Source of the DNA: Actinomycetota bacterium
GTDB taxonomy: Bacteria > Actinomycetota > Actinomycetes > S36-B12
Direction: 5' to 3'
NCBI GenBank assembly: GCA_009700485.1
Contig: WLLZ01000123.1
Coordinates: 1-5,250 of the forward strand
DNA length: 5,250 nucleotides
Positions 5,171 through 5,250 of the stretch are shown here, one piece after another. Made by a program: the position numbers and the translations under genes. How positions within the stretch are numbered: position 1 is the first letter of the stretch; every line of letters starts with the position of its first letter. The notes below the pieces were generated by a model. That model was given only the letters and a program-made list of their open reading frames with translations, was not told the origin of the DNA and did no database searches.

Positions 5171-5250
5171 GTGACCGACATTCAAATCGGTGGCGCCAAG
5201 CGTGCCCGCCGTGCCTACTCATTTGATGAAGTTGCTATTGCACCAAGTAG
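5171..5250 (+). CDS. guaB3: GuaB3-family IMP dehydrogenase paralogue, 5' part only
   Basis: Only the first 26 codons lie in the window; the gene continues beyond the right edge. The GTG start gives VTDIQIGGAKRARRAY and then SFDEVAIAPS. This matches the N-terminus of actinobacterial GuaB3 proteins, which begin with an E/QIG..KRARRAYSFDD/E-type segment and lack CBS domains. In actinobacteria guaB3 commonly sits directly after guaB. It belongs to the IMP dehydrogenase/GMP reductase family, and its exact reaction has been less clear than that of GuaB. The call rests on a short segment plus position. Confidence 0.85.
   Translation, partial: MTDIQIGGAKRARRAYSFDEVAIAPS

Noticed and set aside
1..5250. 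Mobile element, CRISPR array, tRNA or rRNA genes
   Set aside because: No transposase, terminal repeats with target duplications, regularly spaced repeats or tRNA cloverleaf were seen on either strand. The gene order is conserved chromosomal core.

Overview
The window reads as chromosomal DNA of an actinobacterium (Actinomycetia). The reasons are a WhiB-family iron-sulfur regulator, a GroEL of the GroEL1 type that starts MAKILEFDEDARRSLERG and ends in a Gly/His-rich tail, and a guaB gene followed directly by the IMP-dehydrogenase paralogue guaB3. Codon use is mixed, with many A/T third positions next to C/G, so base composition looks moderate and well below Streptomyces or Mycobacterium (judged by eye, not computed). 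A small-genome or uncultivated actinobacterial lineage is possible, but species and order cannot be assigned from this sequence.

Layout from left to right: groES (67-366) and groEL1 (525-2150) form a forward chaperonin operon, with a long stem-loop in the 158-nt gap between them. A perfect 23-bp inverted repeat at 2155-2203 then serves as a terminator for both groEL and the convergent whiB3/whiD-type gene (2223-2510, minus strand). A 196-nt intergenic region (2511-2706) holds a near-consensus promoter for the whiB gene, a weaker promoter candidate facing the other way, and several short inverted repeats. Reading rightward, a MerR-type regulator with a cobalamin-binding, CarH/LitR-like sensory half (2707-3657) lies only 9 nt ahead of guaB (3667-5163, IMP dehydrogenase). 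The first 26 codons of guaB3 (from 5171) run off the right edge.

The order groES-groEL1 / whiB3(whiD) / regulator / guaB / guaB3 matches a known actinobacterial neighbourhood. In Mycobacterium and Streptomyces the sigma factor gene sigD lies in this interval. Here sigD is absent and the MerR-B12 regulator occupies its place. The regulator keeps the W-x9-EH signature of AdoCbl photoreceptors and an E-x-H axial-ligand motif, and it is probably co-transcribed with guaB. A light- or cobalamin-responsive regulator tied to GTP biosynthesis, divergent from a redox-sensing WhiB, is the most interesting point in the window. The genes themselves belong to known families, and nothing here requires a wholly new type of system.
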